Notes: generated by a model from the letters alone, not told the origin. Positions 16,143 through 26,216 are shown, numbered from the stretch's first letter. The stretch is 64,000 nucleotides of DNA from an uncultured Eubacteriales bacterium (GCA_902775345.1 CACYLW010000012.1:23874-87873), one strand, 5' to 3'. Program-made: numbers and translations.

Positions 16143-18029
16143 TCACCTGTTCATGCGGTTGTTATATTTACGTCTCTCAAGCTCCGTAAGCAGCTTTTTG
16201 CGGAGGCGTATATCTGTAGGCGTAACTTCCACGAGCTCATCGTCATCGATGAATTCGAGCGCCTCTTCGAGAGTGAAAACGCGAGGAGGTGTAAGCTTGA
16301 TGGTATCATCGGAACCCGCGGCTCTCATGTTCGTAGCCTTTTTGGCTCTGCACGGATTTACTACCATATCGTCGGATCTGGCGTTCATGCCGACAAGCTG
16401 TCCTTCGTAAACATGGTCCTGAGGCTTCACGAACATCTGCACTCTCTCCTGGATGGTGAAAATTGCATATGCCGTGCAGTTGCCTTCTTCCTGGGCGACA
16501 GCGACTCCGTTGATGCGCCCCTGTATCTCTCCCTTCCACGGTTCAAAACCGCTGAAACGTCTTACCATTGTGCCTTCGCCGCGCGTATCGTTTATGAATT
16601 CCGAACGGTATCCCATAAGTCCTCTGGTAGGAGCAGTGAATATTATCCTGGAATATCCGTTGCCTTCGGACATCATCGCGGTCATGAGCGCCTTGCGCAT
16701 GTTCAGTTTCGAGATGACCGGACCGGTATATTCGTCAGGCACGCTCACGACCACCTCCTCTACCGGCTCGAGTTTCTCACCGTCCGGTCCGCGCTTTATG
16801 ACGACTTCAGGCTTGGAAACCGCGAGTTCGTATCCTTCACGGCGCATGTTTTCTATGAGGATAGACAGATGGAGCTCGCCTCTGCCGGACACCTTGAAGG
16901 AGTCTGTCGTCTCCGTCGGCTCGACCAGAAGACCTACATTTACTTCGAGTTCCTTCTCAAGTCTGTCCTTGATGTGTCTGGATGTAACGTACTTTCCGAC
17001 CTTGCCGGCGAAAGGCGAAGTGTTGACCATGAAATTCATCGAGAGCGTCGGTTCTTCGATACTGATCGTGCCGAGCGACTCCGGATGATCCGGATCACAG
17101 ATGGTGTCGCCTATCGAGATGTCCGGGATACCGGATACTACAACGATGTCGCCGGATCCCGCTTCAGGCGTTACGGTACGGCTGAGTCCGCGGTAAACAA
17201 AGATCTGATTGATCTTGTTTTTGGAAACACTGCCGTCTCCCCTTGTTACGGATACCATCTGTGCTTCCTTTATAGTGCCGCGGGTGATCCTGCCGATGCC
17301 CAGCCTGCCGATGTAGTCATCATATGCAAGCGTCGAGACCTGCAGCTGCAGCGGTTCGTCATCTCTGTCCGGATACGGGTCGCAGTGACTGGTGATGCAC
17401 TCGAGCAGCGGCTCTATGTTCAATCCGCCATATCCCTTCGGCGATTTTCTGATTTTGGCGGTACCCTCACCGATCTGTATGCCTTCTACATCAGAAGGGT
17501 CATATACCGCGATGCCCTGTCTGGCTATACCGTACATTATAGGGAAATCCAGCTGGTCGTCGTTAGCCTCGAGGTCCATGAAGAGTTCATATACTTCGTC
17601 GACCACCTCGTCTATGCGGGCATCCTTTTTGTCGATCTTGTTGATGAAAAGGATAGGATTGATACCCTGCGCAAGAGACTTGCTGAGCACGAATCTTGTC
17701 TGCGGCATCGGTCCCTCGCTGGAATCTACAAGCAGTATGACCGTATCGACGGTCTTCATGATGCGCTCTACTTCCGAGCTGAAGTCGGCGTGTCCCGGAG
17801 TGTCAACGATGTTGATCTTGTAATCCTTATACATTATGGAACAGTTCTTTGAGTAAATGGTGATGCCACGCTCCCTTTCGATAGCATCGGAATCCATCAC
17901 GCAGTCAACGATCTGCTCGTTTTCTCTGAATACATGCGACTGGGCGAGCAAAGCATCCACAAGTGTCGACTTGCCCGCGTCTACATGAGCTATTACTGCA
18001 ATGTTTATGATTTTCTGTTTGTCTGCCAT
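16143..18029 (-). CDS. typA: Translational GTPase TypA/BipA
   Basis: A 628-residue ribosome-associated GTPase of the EF-G family involved in ribosome assembly and stress adaptation. The G motifs are AHVDAGKSTLVDALLAQS (G1), ERERGITI (G2), DTPGHADFSSEVER (G3) and INKIDKKDA (G4). The C-terminal TypA-specific half contains GRGELHLSILIENMRREGYE and RALMTAMMSEGNG-like sequence. Full length. It starts 10 bases after the DUF2207 gene. Confidence 0.95.
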   Translation of the reverse strand: MADKQKIINIAVIAHVDAGKSTLVDALLAQSHVFRENEQIVDCVMDSDAIERERGITIYSKNCSIMYKDYKINIVDTPGHADFSSEVERIMKTVDTVILLVDSSEGPMPQTRFVLSKSLAQGINPILFINKIDKKDARIDEVVDEVYELFMDLEANDDQLDFPIMYGIARQGIAVYDPSDVEGIQIGEGTAKIRKSPKGYGGLNIEPLLECITSHCDPYPDRDDEPLQLQVSTLAYDDYIGRLGIGRITRGTIKEAQMVSVTRGDGSVSKNKINQIFVYRGLSRTVTPEAGSGDIVVVSGIPDISIGDTICDPDHPESLGTISIEEPTLSMNFMVNTSPFAGKVGKYVTSRHIKDRLEKELEVNVGLLVEPTETTDSFKVSGRGELHLSILIENMRREGYELAVSKPEVVIKRGPDGEKLEPVEEVVVSVPDEYTGPVISKLNMRKALMTAMMSEGNGYSRIIFTAPTRGLMGYRSEFINDTRGEGTMVRRFSGFEPWKGEIQGRINGVAVAQEEGNCTAYAIFTIQERVQMFVKPQDHVYEGQLVGMNARSDDMVVNPCRAKKATNMRAAGSDDTIKLTPPRVFTLEEALEFIDDDELVEVTPTDIRLRKKLLTELERRKYNNRMNR

Positions 18030-18039
18030 TTATTCTTCC

Positions 18040-19896
18040 TTAGTTATTATCAAATGTTCTGATGAATGATCTCAGGTCTCTCGCGTAATCGATGGTTGTC
18101 GGCTTGACTCTGAGATTCGAGAAGGCGTGTCCTTCGATATCGTCTGAATACCATTCCGGCTCCGGTACGTCCAGTGTCAGGAAAGATATTGCCCACGCCT
18201 CCTCAGCTCCGAACGCCAGAGCGTAAATCAGCATGTCGTAGTAATAATCACTGTCCGCAATATGATTTTCAAGGACCTCTTTCGGTGTCGGATGCGAGAT
18301 GAAATGTCTGAGTCGACGCACCTTGCTTACGATCATTGCGTTTTCCTGACCCCTTGCACGCATTATGATTATAAGGAATCCCGCGATGCCCGATGCTATT
18401 ATCAGCGGTATTACCGCATAAGGCTTTCCGGTATTTATTACGACCCTGAACGCTGTGTATATCACCGGAAGCGCAAATATCATGACAGAAAGCATCTCAG
18501 CGTATCTGCGCGATTCCGCCGAAGATGAATCCCTGTCATCTATGGTCTTGCAGAGAAGCAAGGCCGCGGCAGCTCCGGCAGCTGCCACCAGCACCGCCTC
18601 TATGTAATTAGGTGTCTTATAGTTATAGTAGTACGAGAACATGGCCGACAGACCAAGCCCTATGCCGAGCAGAGCAGCTCCGGCAGCCCTGAATGCGCGG
18701 GAGATCGGTGTGAACGGCGAGCTCTCGCTTGTCGAAAATCCCGCAGCAACATCGTCTGTTATTGAAGCACGGATCTTTTCGACTCTCGGTCCTATCTTGT
18801 CCATTTCGAGCGGTCTGTTCTTGTATACATCCTCGAAAAGGATCCTGAATGCGCTTCGATACATCTTTTCTTCATTGACAGGTGCCTTGCCGCGTATAAG
18901 TCTGAAGCGCTTCGGCTCGTACTCGCTTATAGTAAGATAGCCCTTCTGCGCAAACTGCAGCAGCAGATGCAGAACATCTCTCGTCCTTACCTCACTGTTG
19001 AATATATATCCGAGTTCTACCGGCGAAAGCTCCGCTACAGGTCTTGTCACAGTTTCTTTTTTTACTCTCGGATCTCTGCCGCCGATGATCCACATTATCA
19101 GGAGGATCAGCAGCAGTCCGGTCATTATGAGAGTTATGGCTGTGATCGACCAGCTACCGTCAAGCGTTTTCTCCCAGTATCCGTCAGGAAGCTGCGCTTT
19201 AAGGGTGATGCCGAAGTTTTCAGGGATCTTCTCTCCAGTGACGCTGACAGCATGCGCGTCCCCGTCTGCCTTGAATGTGATCTTGTTATTTACATCCTGC
19301 ACTCCGAACTGGCCGGCGTAGCACTGCATGTCATCGAACGGAAAATCCTCAGGGAAGCTGACATTAATGGCAACCTGCCCGATCGGCTGTCTCCATTCAG
19401 GAAGAAGCACATTGAAGTAGAACATGTCTTTCGCGCTGTCGTGGTCACGGTATTCGCGTATCCTGTATTTGATCGTATATACATGTTCACCCTTAGTCAG
19501 CTTTTCAGGATCGGTGATCCTCACCTTGCTCGCCTCCGAGGCAGTCCTTGCTTCGTAAAGCGCGTCCTCAACCTGTATGTCGCCTATCCTGAAGTTTCCG
19601 CTCGGTATCGCGAACTCAACGCTCTGGAGCTGGTCAGGTATATTTACGCTTATCTTCTCTTCCACTGAATAAGTGTGATCCTTGCCGACTTCGGCGGTGA
19701 AATCATAGTTTGTGACTTCAAAAGCTCCGCCCTGAACACCGGCCGCGCTGAGAGACGCTGTTTCATCTTCGCCCTGAGGGGCTGCGAACGCTTTAAATGC
19801 AAGCGGCAGCGCCAAGGCAAGGACCGCGAGAACGAAGATCGCAGTCATGCGTTTTATATTGATTTGTCTTCTGTCTGATCTGTTTGTTTTTTTCAA
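18040..19896 (-). CDS. DUF2207 membrane protein
   Basis: A 618-residue membrane protein. Residues 13-38 form a signal or anchor segment. An extracellular beta-rich domain follows (NYDFTAEVGKDHTYSVEEKI to about residue 240), then a membrane helix (ITLIMTGLLLILLIMWIIGG), a cytoplasmic domain (VTRPVAELSPVELGYIF) and further membrane helices near 405-425, 433-450 and 470-510. This layout is that of DUF2207 proteins, whose function is unknown. It is the first gene of the leftward DUF2207-typA-buk group. Confidence 0.88.
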   Translation of the reverse strand: MKKTNRSDRRQINIKRMTAIFVLAVLALALPLAFKAFAAPQGEDETASLSAAGVQGGAFEVTNYDFTAEVGKDHTYSVEEKISVNIPDQLQSVEFAIPSGNFRIGDIQVEDALYEARTASEASKVRITDPEKLTKGEHVYTIKYRIREYRDHDSAKDMFYFNVLLPEWRQPIGQVAINVSFPEDFPFDDMQCYAGQFGVQDVNNKITFKADGDAHAVSVTGEKIPENFGITLKAQLPDGYWEKTLDGSWSITAITLIMTGLLLILLIMWIIGGRDPRVKKETVTRPVAELSPVELGYIFNSEVRTRDVLHLLLQFAQKGYLTISEYEPKRFRLIRGKAPVNEEKMYRSAFRILFEDVYKNRPLEMDKIGPRVEKIRASITDDVAAGFSTSESSPFTPISRAFRAAGAALLGIGLGLSAMFSYYYNYKTPNYIEAVLVAAAGAAAALLLCKTIDDRDSSSAESRRYAEMLSVMIFALPVIYTAFRVVINTGKPYAVIPLIIASGIAGFLIIIMRARGQENAMIVSKVRRLRHFISHPTPKEVLENHIADSDYYYDMLIYALAFGAEEAWAISFLTLDVPEPEWYSDDIEGHAFSNLRVKPTTIDYARDLRSFIRTFDNN

Positions 19897-20070
19897 TTTG
19901 CTGTTAATCCTTTATGAAGCCATAGTTATAGATATTTTAGCACTCGCAAGGCTGTTCTTTCAAGTCCGCAGCACTTCTCTGCGGGCTTGATAACAGTCCG
20001 CCGCAAGATGTAAAATCACATCAAATGGATCGTTTTCTGCCGGCTTTCAGCCGGAGTTTCGGAGGTTTAT

Positions 20071-20562
20071 ATGGTGACCAAGAGAAAAGATTATATTTCC
20101 TGGGATGAGTACTTCATGGGAGTTGCCATCCTGGCCGCAAAAAGGAGCAAGGATCCCAACACTCAGGTCGGCGCGTGCATAGTCGACAGGAACAACGTCA
20201 TACTCACAACCGGATACAACGGTTTTCCTAAGGGCTGTTCAGATGACGAGTTTCCGTGGGACCGCGAGGGCGAGATAACAAAGTATCCTTTTGTTGTTCA
20301 TGCAGAACTCAACGCGATACTGAACGCGTCAGGCAAGGATCTCAGCGGATCGAGGATCTATGTTGCCCTGTTCCCTTGCAACGAATGCGCGAAGGCCATT
20401 ATCCAGTCCGGCATAAAGGAAGTGATTTATCTGTCCGACAAGTATGCCGATACTCCGTCAACGAAGGCATCGAAGCTGATGCTGACCACGGCAGGCGTAA
20501 AACTGACACAGATGCACCCTGATATCGACCAGCTGGTTCTTGACTTCAGGGTCGCTAAATAA
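20071..20562 (+). CDS. Deoxycytidylate (dCMP) deaminase
   Basis: A 163-residue zinc enzyme that makes dUMP from dCMP, feeding thymidylate synthesis. It has KDPNTQVGACIVD, the zinc/catalytic HAELNAIL (near residue 75) and PCNECAKAIIQSG. Family length is normal. GGAGGT lies 5 bases before the ATG. It is in front of the dapB-like gene, separated by 16 bases. The dUTPase gene a few kb away feeds the same pool. Confidence 0.93.
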   Translation: MVTKRKDYISWDEYFMGVAILAAKRSKDPNTQVGACIVDRNNVILTTGYNGFPKGCSDDEFPWDREGEITKYPFVVHAELNAILNASGKDLSGSRIYVALFPCNECAKAIIQSGIKEVIYLSDKYADTPSTKASKLMLTTAGVKLTQMHPDIDQLVLDFRVAK

Positions 20563-20578
20563 AAAAGGAGTAACTGAA

Positions 20579-21379
20579 ATGAAACTGATCATTACCGCTC
20601 CGCGCGGCAAGATGGCAAGTCTTATCGTAGCCGATGCCGCTTCAAGAGATGATGTGGAAATAGTTGCCGGCATAGGACCTGAAGGCAGAGATTATATAGG
20701 AAAGGACATCGGTGAAGTTGCAATGACCGGGAAGACCGTCGGAGCTCCGGTCGTCGATGACATAGAGTCTGTGATCGACGAGGCGGATGTCGTCTGTGAC
20801 TTTTCGACAGTCGAACTGGGAATGGAAGTTCTGGATGCCTGTCTGAAGCACAAAAAGGCTCTTGTTGTGGGCACAACAGGGTTCAGTGCGGAGCAGCGCA
20901 GCCGTCTCGAGGCTGCAGCTGCCGAGATCCCGATCATGATAGCAGCCAATACCGACCGCATGGTGAATGTAATGAGAAAGCTGCTCATGGATGCAGCGAA
21001 AGAACTCTATGATGATACGGACATAGAGATCATGGACATGCACGACAACACCAAGCTCGATGCGCCGAGCGGCACCGCCCGCGAGCTTATCGAGTCAATG
21101 GGTGAAGCGGTCGGCGTCGACCTTGTCGACGATGCCGTTTACGGCAGACCGCTCGGCCGTCACCCGCGCGTGAAAGGTAAAGTCACCTTCCATGCAGTGC
21201 GCGGCGGTGACACGCCGTCCAGCCACACTGTCTTCTTTTTCGGCGAAGGCGAAAGGCTTGAGATCACCCATCACTGTCTCAACTGGAAAGGATGTGCAAA
21301 GGGCGCGGTCAACGCGTGCAGATGGATGGCAGACAAGCCTGCAGGCCTGTACGGGATCCGCGAATCCATGGGACTTTAG
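20579..21379 (+). CDS. dapB: 4-hydroxy-tetrahydrodipicolinate reductase-like (divergent)
   Basis: A 266-residue DapB-family protein, which reduces a dipicolinate precursor in lysine/diaminopimelate synthesis. The signature KLDAPSGTA, the GTTGFSAEQ loop and the C-terminal TFHAVRGGDTPSSHTVFFFG fit. Two features are unusual. The N-terminal nucleotide loop reads TAPRGKMAS rather than GxxGxMG, and the HHxxK active-site box reads MHDNTKLD, keeping one His and the Lys but losing the second His. The ATG at 20579 has AAGGAG 7 bases before it. It is followed by the FAD gene after 8 bases. It could be a functional variant or a related reductase. Confidence 0.8.
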   Translation: MKLIITAPRGKMASLIVADAASRDDVEIVAGIGPEGRDYIGKDIGEVAMTGKTVGAPVVDDIESVIDEADVVCDFSTVELGMEVLDACLKHKKALVVGTTGFSAEQRSRLEAAAAEIPIMIAANTDRMVNVMRKLLMDAAKELYDDTDIEIMDMHDNTKLDAPSGTARELIESMGEAVGVDLVDDAVYGRPLGRHPRVKGKVTFHAVRGGDTPSSHTVFFFGEGERLEITHHCLNWKGCAKGAVNACRWMADKPAGLYGIRESMGL

Positions 21380-21387
21380 TATTATTG

Positions 21388-22965
21388 ATGAGATACAGAT
21401 TCAAGGGGATAAAAACGAATATTGACGTTCCCATGTCAGAGCTTCCGGATATCGCGGCGGCAAAGCTCCGCATTCCGGTTTCCGTCATGAAGAACTTCGA
21501 GGTCCGCCGCAAATCGGTAGACAGCAGAAAGAAGCCGTATATACAGTATGTGTATACGGTCGATTTCGATGCGGATAGAAAGCTGCGGATACCTAAAAAA
21601 CTGTCAGCAGATATAAGCACCGTAGATGTTGAAAGCGAGAGGCTCCTGCCTCCTTCTCCGGGGAGTTCCCTCCTTGGTCATCGGCCGGTGGTTGTCGGCA
21701 TGGGTCCTGCAGGACTGTTCGCGGCTCTTGAGCTCGCGAAGTCGGGTTACCGCCCTCTTGTTCTGGAGCGCGGTCCTGCGATGGAAGGACGCATCGAAGC
21801 AGTCGAAAGATTCAGAAAAGACAGGATCCTTGATCCGGAAGCCAACATGCTGTTCGGCGAAGGCGGAGCAGGCACGTTCTCGGATGGCAAGATCGGGACG
21901 GGCATCAAGGACAGCCTCATACGCGATGTACTCAGGGAGTTCCGCGATGCCGGCGCCGGAGATGACATCATGTATCTCGCCAAGCCGCATATAGGTACGG
22001 ACGTGCTGCGGGAAGTAATCGTAAATATAAGGAAGAAAATAGAAATATTCGGCGGGGAGATCCTTTTTGACACAAAGCTCGAGTCTCTGGTCCTGAAAGA
22101 CGGACGCCTGAAAGCGGTCGATATTGTCAGGAAAAACGCATCCGCAGCTGAACGAGTCACGACAGATGTGCTAATTCTTGCCATCGGTCACAGCGCGAGA
22201 GATACTTTCTCAATGATATACGCTTCCGGTCTGAACATGCAGCAGAAGCCATTCTCCATAGGCGTGCGCATGGAGCATCCGCAAGCCCTTATCGATGAGG
22301 CTCAGTACGGCAGGGAAAATGCCTGCAAGCTGCCTCCGGCTGACTACAGGATCAATCACAAGGCGTCAAACGGCCGCGGAGTCTATTCGTTCTGCATGTG
22401 CCCGGGAGGCGAAGTAGTCGTCTGCAGCACAAAGGACGGGGAGCTCTGCGTGAACGGCATGAGCAACAGGAAGCGCGACAGCGGAACGGCCAACAGCGGC
22501 ATTCTCTGTGACGTCAGGACCGAAGATTTCGGAAGTGATGATGTTCTTGCCGGAGTGAGATTTCAGGAGAAATACGAGAGACTGGCATTCGTGAACGGAG
22601 GCGGGGATTTCACCGCGCCAGCATGCAGCATGGAAGATTTCCTCAGCGAAGCTCCCGGCGCCGCGAAGGTCACGGATTCGCTCCCGGATTTTGCTGCGGA
22701 GGCCATCAGGGAAGCCGTGCCGGAATTCGCCCGCAGGATACACGGATATGATGATCCGGCTGCAGTGGTCACGGCTGTAGAAACGAGGAGTTCATCACCT
22801 GTAAGGATCATCAGGGATGAGTCAGGTGAAAGCAATATAAAAGGCGTATACCCTGCCGGAGAAGGCGCGGGTTACGCCGGAGGCATCACGTCTGCAGCCT
22901 GTGACGGCATAAGAGCCGCATGGCACATCATTGAGAAATATCGTCTGCCGCAGCAAGACCTGTGA
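21388..22965 (+). CDS. FAD-dependent dehydrogenase, COG2509 type
   Basis: A 525-residue flavoprotein of the uncharacterised FAD-dependent dehydrogenase group. The N-terminal domain (PVSVMKNFEVRRKSVDSRKK) is typical of that group. The FAD Rossmann motif is VVVGMGPAGLFAALELAKSG (about residue 105), with GEGGAGTFSDGKIGTG after it. The C-terminal motif GVYPAGEGAGYAGGITSAA closes the FAD site. The substrate is unknown. The ATG at 21388 fits the family N-terminus; an upstream in-frame start would overlap dapB by nearly 90 bases. Its end overlaps the convergent gene by 38 bases. Confidence 0.85.
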   Translation: MRYRFKGIKTNIDVPMSELPDIAAAKLRIPVSVMKNFEVRRKSVDSRKKPYIQYVYTVDFDADRKLRIPKKLSADISTVDVESERLLPPSPGSSLLGHRPVVVGMGPAGLFAALELAKSGYRPLVLERGPAMEGRIEAVERFRKDRILDPEANMLFGEGGAGTFSDGKIGTGIKDSLIRDVLREFRDAGAGDDIMYLAKPHIGTDVLREVIVNIRKKIEIFGGEILFDTKLESLVLKDGRLKAVDIVRKNASAAERVTTDVLILAIGHSARDTFSMIYASGLNMQQKPFSIGVRMEHPQALIDEAQYGRENACKLPPADYRINHKASNGRGVYSFCMCPGGEVVVCSTKDGELCVNGMSNRKRDSGTANSGILCDVRTEDFGSDDVLAGVRFQEKYERLAFVNGGGDFTAPACSMEDFLSEAPGAAKVTDSLPDFAAEAIREAVPEFARRIHGYDDPAAVVTAVETRSSSPVRIIRDESGESNIKGVYPAGEGAGYAGGITSAACDGIRAAWHIIEKYRLPQQDL

Positions 22966-24241
22966 TAAAGGCATTGCTGAGGTTGTAACCGCCGCACTGG
23001 AAGTCCCTGTCGGCGAGCTCGCCTGTTATATACAAGCCCTTTACAAGAAGCGACTCTGATGTCGCTTCATTTATTTCGTCAAGAGATACACCGCCCATCG
23101 TGACCTGGGCATCATTCCATCCGCGTATCCTTGCAGGGTGGAACTCAAGTGAGTGGACGCGATCAGCGATCGCGCGTATCTCATCATCACCCAGCGAGGA
23201 TAATTCTCTGTCCGCGAGGGATCTGCCGTTTTCGTCCGGGCCGCTGTCTGCCGAAGCGATGATATAGTCGGCAAGAGGTTCCCTGAGCACTGTACGGAGG
23301 ATCTCCCCCGCCGGTGTATCAGCAAACCTTCCCGCCTGCCGGTCACTGATGTACTCAGCAATATCGCCGTCCGGGAACAGATCGATCTTTACGAGGAACT
23401 CATCAAGACTCTCACCCGCCCGCCTGTCGTATCTCATGTGTCGGGTCATATTGAAGACACAGATCCCCGATATACCGTATTTTGTGAACTGTATCTCGCC
23501 AGCCTCTTCAAAGATCCTGGTCTCTTCTCCGAAGACCTCCTGCCTGTCCTTATACAGCGATACAACGCCGGAACTCCTCGTGCCGCCGAGAGTTACAGCG
23601 CAAGGCTCATTATCTTCATCCCATTCGCTGCACTCAATTCCGGTAAGAGCCGGCACAGGTGTCACAACGCTGTGGCCGATGTTTCTGGCTATCCGGTATC
23701 CGTCGCCTATCGTTCCGAAGGTGGGACCAGCCTTGCCGCCCATCGCAAGTATTACGAATGACGCGTATGTAGTGATGTTTTTGAGTCCGTCGCGGTCCTT
23801 GATCACCGATTCGAGCCTGAAGACATTGCTGCTTCCCGGAGCGGCATCCGAAACAAGTGAAGCCGGAACGTACCTCACGGACATGATCTCTTCTCCGCAG
23901 GCGAATTCAACGCCGAGCGATGCTGCCCGCTCAGTCAGCAGAGCTGCCACATCTGCCGCCGATTCGGAGTATGGGTAAACAAGACCGTTCTCATAAGTTC
24001 TTGTGACCAGGCCTATCTCTCTGAAAAACTCCATTATGCGGCTGAATCCGGCGGCGCCTGTATTGCTGATGTTACAGCGGCCGCTTCCGGTAGCGCGTAT
24101 CTTGCGCCCCGGCTCAGGCATCTTCTCTATTACCAGCACGTCAAGAGCCTGGGCCTTCATCCCCAGTTCTATGGCCGCTGCCAGTCCTGACGCGCCGCCG
24201 CCCGCTATAACAACATCCGCTCTTCTGATAGATCTCTCCAT
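22928..24241 (-). CDS. NAD(P)/FAD-dependent oxidoreductase, HI0933/BaiN family
   Basis: A 437-residue flavoprotein. FAD motif VVIAGGGASGLAAAIELG at residue 10; MPEPGRKIRATGSGRCNISN and the C-terminal YITGELADRDFQCGGYNLSN are signatures of the HI0933-like family, whose best-known member BaiN reduces bile-acid intermediates. That activity should not be assumed here. The start MERSIRR at 24241 has GGGAG upstream; longer starts would run back into the dUTPase gene. It begins 13 bases after that gene and overlaps the convergent COG2509 gene by 38 bases. Confidence 0.88.
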   Translation of the reverse strand: MERSIRRADVVIAGGGASGLAAAIELGMKAQALDVLVIEKMPEPGRKIRATGSGRCNISNTGAAGFSRIMEFFREIGLVTRTYENGLVYPYSESAADVAALLTERAASLGVEFACGEEIMSVRYVPASLVSDAAPGSSNVFRLESVIKDRDGLKNITTYASFVILAMGGKAGPTFGTIGDGYRIARNIGHSVVTPVPALTGIECSEWDEDNEPCAVTLGGTRSSGVVSLYKDRQEVFGEETRIFEEAGEIQFTKYGISGICVFNMTRHMRYDRRAGESLDEFLVKIDLFPDGDIAEYISDRQAGRFADTPAGEILRTVLREPLADYIIASADSGPDENGRSLADRELSSLGDDEIRAIADRVHSLEFHPARIRGWNDAQVTMGGVSLDEINEATSESLLVKGLYITGELADRDFQCGGYNLSNAFITGLAAADDISQ

Positions 24242-24254
24242 TGCAGCTCCCGGT

Positions 24255-24758
24255 TCATTTATCAGTGCTTCCGAAGCCGCCGTTGCGCGAGCTGTCAGAT
24301 TCCGCGCCTGCCGGCACTTCATATCTCACCACGATGCCCTGCGCGAAAGGCTTCCCTTCACCGAGCATCACCGTCTTGTCTGACGGGTTTTCGAGACTTA
24401 CTATAATATGTCCTTCATTGTCTGAATCGCAGTAATCCGCGTCTATGACTCCTACCGTGTTTGACAGCCTTATGCCGTATCTGAATCCGAGCCCGCTTCT
24501 TGGCATAACGAGGAGCACCTTGTCTCTGCCCTCCTCTTCATCGCAGACCCAGCGTATACCGGTCGCTATGCGAAAGCAGCTGCCGCCTTCGAAGTTGAGA
24601 CTGAATGGCATGAAGAAATCGCAGCCTGCGGATGCCGCGGTCGCCTGCTTTGGCAGTTTTATGGCGTCATACCACTCCCTTAGCCCTTTTTCAGAAAGTC
24701 CTTTGACACCGCAGTCTGATTTCCATTGCTCAAATGAAACCTTTTCAAAATGTGACAT
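24255..24758 (-). CDS. dut: dUTPase
   Basis: A 167-residue dUTP diphosphatase-fold protein that would remove dUTP and make dUMP. It contains SAGCDFFMPF (motif 1), PRSGLGFRYGIRLSNTVGVI (motifs 2-3), DADYCDSDNEGHI and KPFAQGIVV (motif 4). The C-terminus has a Gly-rich stretch NGGFGSTDK like motif 5. The family is clear; an N-terminal extension of about 40 residues precedes motif 1. It follows metK by 12 bases and precedes the FAD gene by 13, so all three are one operon under the SAM riboswitch. Confidence 0.9.
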   Translation of the reverse strand: MSHFEKVSFEQWKSDCGVKGLSEKGLREWYDAIKLPKQATAASAGCDFFMPFSLNFEGGSCFRIATGIRWVCDEEEGRDKVLLVMPRSGLGFRYGIRLSNTVGVIDADYCDSDNEGHIIVSLENPSDKTVMLGEGKPFAQGIVVRYEVPAGAESDSSRNGGFGSTDK

Positions 24759-24770
24759 AACGCTCTCCTG

Positions 24771-25955
24771 TTAGCAGCCTGCCGCCCTTCTGAGCTCGTC
24801 TGCCTTATCCGTCTCTTCCCACTTTACCCCAAGAGCGGTCCTGCCCATCTGTCCGTAGGCAGCCAGTTCCCTGTACTGAGGCTTGTTGAGTTCAAGCTTC
24901 CTGATGATCGCAGCCGGACGCATGTCAAAGTGCTCCTTTATAAGATATGCGATCTGCTCCTCATCGAGCTTGCCGGTGCCGAATGTATCGACGCATACTG
25001 AAACCGGTTCAGCGACTCCTATCGCGTATGCAAGCTGGACCTCGCACTCGGAAGCGATCCCTGCCGCCACGATATTCTTGGCAATATAGCGCGCCATGTA
25101 TGCTCCTGAACGGTCAACCTTAGTCGGATCCTTGCCCGAGAAAGCTCCACCGCCGTGCGACGAGTGGCCGCCGTATGTGTCAACGATGATCTTACGCCCC
25201 GTGAGACCCGAGTCCCCCATCGGACCGCCGATCACGAATCTTCCCGTAGGGTTGATATAGTACTTCGTGTTTTCATCGATAAGTTCTGCAGGTACTACGG
25301 GCTCGATAACGTAAGTATGGATGTCCGACCTGAGCTGCTCAAGCGTAACGTCCTCGCTGTGCTGGGTCGACACCACTATCGTGTCTATTCTTGTGATCCT
25401 GCCGTCATCGTATTCGACGGTAACCTGAGTCTTTCCGTCCGGTCTGAGGTACGGGAGCGTACCGTCCTTGCGCACCTGTGTAAGTCTCAGCGCGAGCACA
25501 TGAGCAAGCTTGACCGAAAGAGGCATCAGTTCCTCAGTCTCTTCGACGGCATAGCCGAACATCATTCCCTGGTCTCCGGCTCCGATGTGCGCGAGCTCAT
25601 CGCTGGCGCCTTCCTCCTTCACCTCATAAGACTCATTGACACCCATGGCTATGTCTGCCGACTGCTCCTCCATGTGCACGATTATTCTGCATGTGTTGCC
25701 GTCGAAGCACTTGTCTTCGCTGTCATAACCGATATCGCAGATCACCTTGCGTGCTATCGCTTCGTAGTCGACATCAAAGTTTCCCGATGCTTCGCCGAAT
25801 ATCATGAGAAAGCCCGTCTTGGCAGCGCATTCACACGCTACATGCGCGTCAGGGTCCTGTGCCAGTATCGCGTCGAGCACGGCATCAGATACCTGATCGC
25901 ATAACTTGTCAGGATGTCCCTCAGTGACTGATTCGGATGTAAACAGTTTCTTCAT
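24771..25955 (-). CDS. metK: S-adenosylmethionine synthetase
   Basis: A 394-residue enzyme that makes SAM from methionine and ATP. Signatures: [31 protein letters not shown] and [19 protein letters not shown]. The start MKKLFTSES at 25955 is preferred (AGAGGAG upstream and family N-terminus); a longer frame would run into the riboswitch. Full length. It is directly controlled by the SAM-I riboswitch upstream. Confidence 0.96.
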   Translation of the reverse strand: MKKLFTSESVTEGHPDKLCDQVSDAVLDAILAQDPDAHVACECAAKTGFLMIFGEASGNFDVDYEAIARKVICDIGYDSEDKCFDGNTCRIIVHMEEQSADIAMGVNESYEVKEEGASDELAHIGAGDQGMMFGYAVEETEELMPLSVKLAHVLALRLTQVRKDGTLPYLRPDGKTQVTVEYDDGRITRIDTIVVSTQHSEDVTLEQLRSDIHTYVIEPVVPAELIDENTKYYINPTGRFVIGGPMGDSGLTGRKIIVDTYGGHSSHGGGAFSGKDPTKVDRSGAYMARYIAKNIVAAGIASECEVQLAYAIGVAEPVSVCVDTFGTGKLDEEQIAYLIKEHFDMRPAAIIRKLELNKPQYRELAAYGQMGRTALGVKWEETDKADELRRAAGC

Positions 25956-26004
25956 TTTTATATGGTCTCCTCTGTTAACGCGGCATCGCCGCCATTTCAT
26001 GCCA

Positions 26005-26156
26005 TGAAAAAAAGATCCCCTCTGCCGCACGCAGAGAGAACCATGGATCCTCATCTGCCGGGGCATGGCATCAGCCCCGTGGGAATTGGCACCTTCACTT
26101 CCTGTGAGGTTGCCGCGGGATCGCAGGGCCCAGTCCCTCCTCCGCTCTTAATAAGG
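26005..26156 (-). ncRNA. SAM-I (S-box) riboswitch with terminator
   Basis: Read leftwards the leader carries the S-box core: CTTATTAAGAGCGGAGGAGG, GGGACTGGGCCC, CGGCAACC, AAGGTGCCAATTCC and GCAGATGAG in the usual order. An intrinsic terminator follows: CTCTGC GTGC GGCAGAG with flanking GATCC/GGATC arms and seven T (about 26007-26049). High SAM should favour the terminator and switch metK off. Confidence 0.95.
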
Positions 26157-26180
26157 ACGTACTTATTATATCTCGGGCGT

Positions 26181-26216
26181 GTGCAAAGTCAAGTCTCATC
26201 TGCTATACTTGTTGCA
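26181..26216 (+). promoter_or_regulatory. Extended -10 promoter, leaderless start
   Basis: TGCTATACT at 26201-26209 is an extended -10 element. The -35 at 17-bp spacing, GTGCAA, is weak. Six bases separate the -10 from the ATG at 26216, so transcription would begin on or next to the start codon. No Shine-Dalgarno sequence is visible. Confidence 0.5.

Noticed and set aside
16413-17852. 479-codon open frame opposite typA
   Set aside because: It lies on the other strand of a certain core gene and reads as a shadow frame without any recognisable domain.
24242-24322. Longer start for the BaiN-like protein
   Set aside because: It would overlap the dUTPase gene by 68 bases and lacks the family N-terminus; the shorter start has GGGAG upstream.
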